64,000 nt of DNA from positions 4,464,001-4,528,000 of the forward strand of contig NZ_CP081943.1 in NCBI RefSeq assembly GCF_020423045.1, given 5' to 3'. Positions 62,808 through 64,000 of this stretch are shown here, one piece after another (position 1 is the first letter of the stretch; every line of letters begins with the position of its first letter). The translations under genes were made by a program, and so were the position numbers. Under the pieces are notes generated by a model, which saw nothing but the letters and a program-made list of their open reading frames with translations, searched no databases and had not been told where the DNA came from. This DNA comes from Pseudomonas sp. MM213. GTDB lineage: Bacteria; Pseudomonadota; Gammaproteobacteria; Pseudomonadales; Pseudomonadaceae.

Positions 62808-63719
62808 TCCGGTGGGGGTCTGGGCGGCGCCGCCTTCGAGTTTGCGCCACAACAACCGTACGTTGGCCTTGCGCACCAACGCGCAGCGGTACAAACGAAT
62901 TTCCAGCGGCACATGCCATTGCGGGCCGCCGCAGACCACCAACTCACCGCGGGCCAGTTCGGCACGCACACTCAGTTGCGGCACCCAGGCGATGCCCAAC
63001 CCTTCCAGCGCCATGCTTTTCAGGCTGTCGGCCATGGCGGTTTCATACACCGTGGTAAACCGCAGCGCACGCTGGCGCAGCAAGCCGTTCACCGAACGCC
63101 CGAGAAAGGCGCCGGCGCTGTAGGCGAGCAACGGAACGCTGGCTTCGCCTTCCAGATCGAACAGCGGCTTGCCGTCGGCATCTGCTGCGCACACCGGCAA
63201 CATTTCCGTATGTCCCAGGTGCAGCGACGGGAAAATTTCCGGGTCCATCTGCATCGCGGCGTCCGGGTCGTAGAACGCCAGCATCAAGTCGCAACCGCCT
63301 TCGCGCAAGGCATGCACCGCGTCGCCAACGTTAGTCGCCACCAACCGCGTGGCGATGTTCAAACCTTCATTACGCAACTGCGCGATCCAGCGCGGAAAGA
63401 AACCCAACGCCAACGAGTGAGCCGCCGCGACCTGCATCACTTCGCCCTGCCCGCCTTCCAGATGATGAAGATGGCGCAGCACTTCGCCGAGCTGTTCGAC
63501 CACGGTCCGCGCGGTGACGAGGAACAACTGCCCCGCCGCCGTCAGCTCGATCGGCGTGCGCGAACGATTGACCAGTTGCAGCCCCAGCGCGGCCTCAAGG
63601 CTGCGGATCCGTCGGCTGAACGCCGGCTGCGTCACGAAGCGGCGTTCGGCAGCCTGGGAGAAGCTGCGAGTGGCGGCCAGAGCACTAAAGTCCTCAAGCC
63701 ATTTGCTTTCCAAATTCAT
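62802..63719 (-). CDS. LysR-family transcriptional regulator
   Basis: The protein has 305 residues from the ATG at 63719, preceded by GGGAGG. The N-terminal winged helix-turn-helix reads DFSALAATRSFSQAAERRFVTQ over the recognition helix, and a periplasmic-binding-like effector domain follows. It is divergent from aspA and may regulate it; this neighbour pair is conserved in Pseudomonas. The last codons read into a REPIN. Confidence 0.9.
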   Translation of the reverse strand: MNLESKWLEDFSALAATRSFSQAAERRFVTQPAFSRRIRSLEAALGLQLVNRSRTPIELTAAGQLFLVTARTVVEQLGEVLRHLHHLEGGQGEVMQVAAAHSLALGFFPRWIAQLRNEGLNIATRLVATNVGDAVHALREGGCDLMLAFYDPDAAMQMDPEIFPSLHLGHTEMLPVCAADADGKPLFDLEGEASVPLLAYSAGAFLGRSVNGLLRQRALRFTTVYETAMADSLKSMALEGLGIAWVPQLSVRAELARGELVVCGGPQWHVPLEIRLYRCALVRKANVRLLWRKLEGGAAQTPTGL

Positions 63720-63899
63720 CAAGTCCTCCCGGACACGCACCAAATTAGGTCACACGTTCGCCACAGACACGGCGTCACACGGGCATTATGCCGAATATGC
63801 ATAGGCCAGTGTTTAACAGCATTGGCCGAAAATTCTCTACAAGCCTAGCATTTGCGGTGTTCCGGCACAGACCGGGTCCATATTGAGATGATTTCTATC

Positions 63900-64000
63900 A
63901 TGTCCTCCGCTGCATCATTCCGCACAGAAAATGACCTGCTTGGCGCTCTCGAAGTACCGGCTCAAGCGTATTACGGTATCCAGACCCTGCGAGCGGTGAA
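63900..64000 (+). CDS. aspA: Aspartate ammonia-lyase AspA (5' end only)
   Basis: The visible 33 codons encode MSSAASFRTENDLLGALEVP and QAYYGIQTLRAV, the conserved N terminus of AspA. The enzyme converts aspartate to fumarate and ammonia. The gene runs off the right edge. Confidence 0.9.
   Translation, partial: MSSAASFRTENDLLGALEVPAQAYYGIQTLRAV

Overview
The window reads as a chromosomal segment of a Pseudomonas of the fluorescens group. The evidence is the GC-rich coding style, the dispersed palindromic REP/REPIN repeats typical of that group, and a housekeeping gene order (HU, rubredoxin reductase, rubredoxin, ubiC-ubiA, phoB-phoR, CBS-domain protein, M23 peptidase, response regulator, phoU-pstBAC, pstS, MFS, purK-purE, LysR, aspA) that resembles the region near PA5348-PA5429 of P. 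aeruginosa PAO1, as far as I remember it.

Bases 1 to about 38,500 are a type VI secretion (T6SS) locus. Read from right to left on the minus strand it contains tssA-tssB-tssC-tssE, an inserted PAAR/effector/immunity island, tssF-tssG-clpV, a sigma-54 activator (sfa), a small lipoprotein, fha, tssJ-tssK-tssL-tssM, stp1 and stk1. This is the order of the P. aeruginosa HSI-II locus. All core components except the tube protein Hcp (TssD) are present. The kinase Stk1, phosphatase Stp1 and FHA protein form a probable threonine-phosphorylation switch on assembly, and Sfa probably couples T6SS promoters to RpoN.

Three cargo modules decorate the machine. Module 1, at the left end and co-oriented with the core, is vgrG, a DUF4123 adaptor, three tandem DUF3304 lipoproteins (the middle one frameshifted) and a Tle1-type (DUF2235) phospholipase. 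Module 2, inside the core operon between tssE and tssF, is a PAAR protein, a putative NlpC/P60-like cysteine-hydrolase effector and five small membrane proteins that are candidate immunity factors. Module 3, divergent from tssA, is a second vgrG, a DUF4123 adaptor, two lipoproteins and a class-3-lipase effector. The cargo genes look more AT-rich than the core genes.

From about 38,600 the window is conserved chromosome. It opens with a strongly folded leader before a DUF6124 gene, followed by REPINs, HU and rubredoxin genes, and ubiquinone synthesis genes. The phosphate regulon comes next: phoB, pstC and pstS each have a clear Pho box with a -10-like hexamer exactly 10 nt downstream. The right end holds a transporter, a thioesterase, a mutarotase, small envelope proteins, purK-purE, a LysR regulator and the start of aspA.

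The least explained items are the DUF3304 duplication array with its relic ORFs, the PAAR-linked effector island, the folded DUF6124 leader, and a cluster of inverted repeats between tssA and the second vgrG. I found no CRISPR array, transposase gene, tRNA or rRNA.
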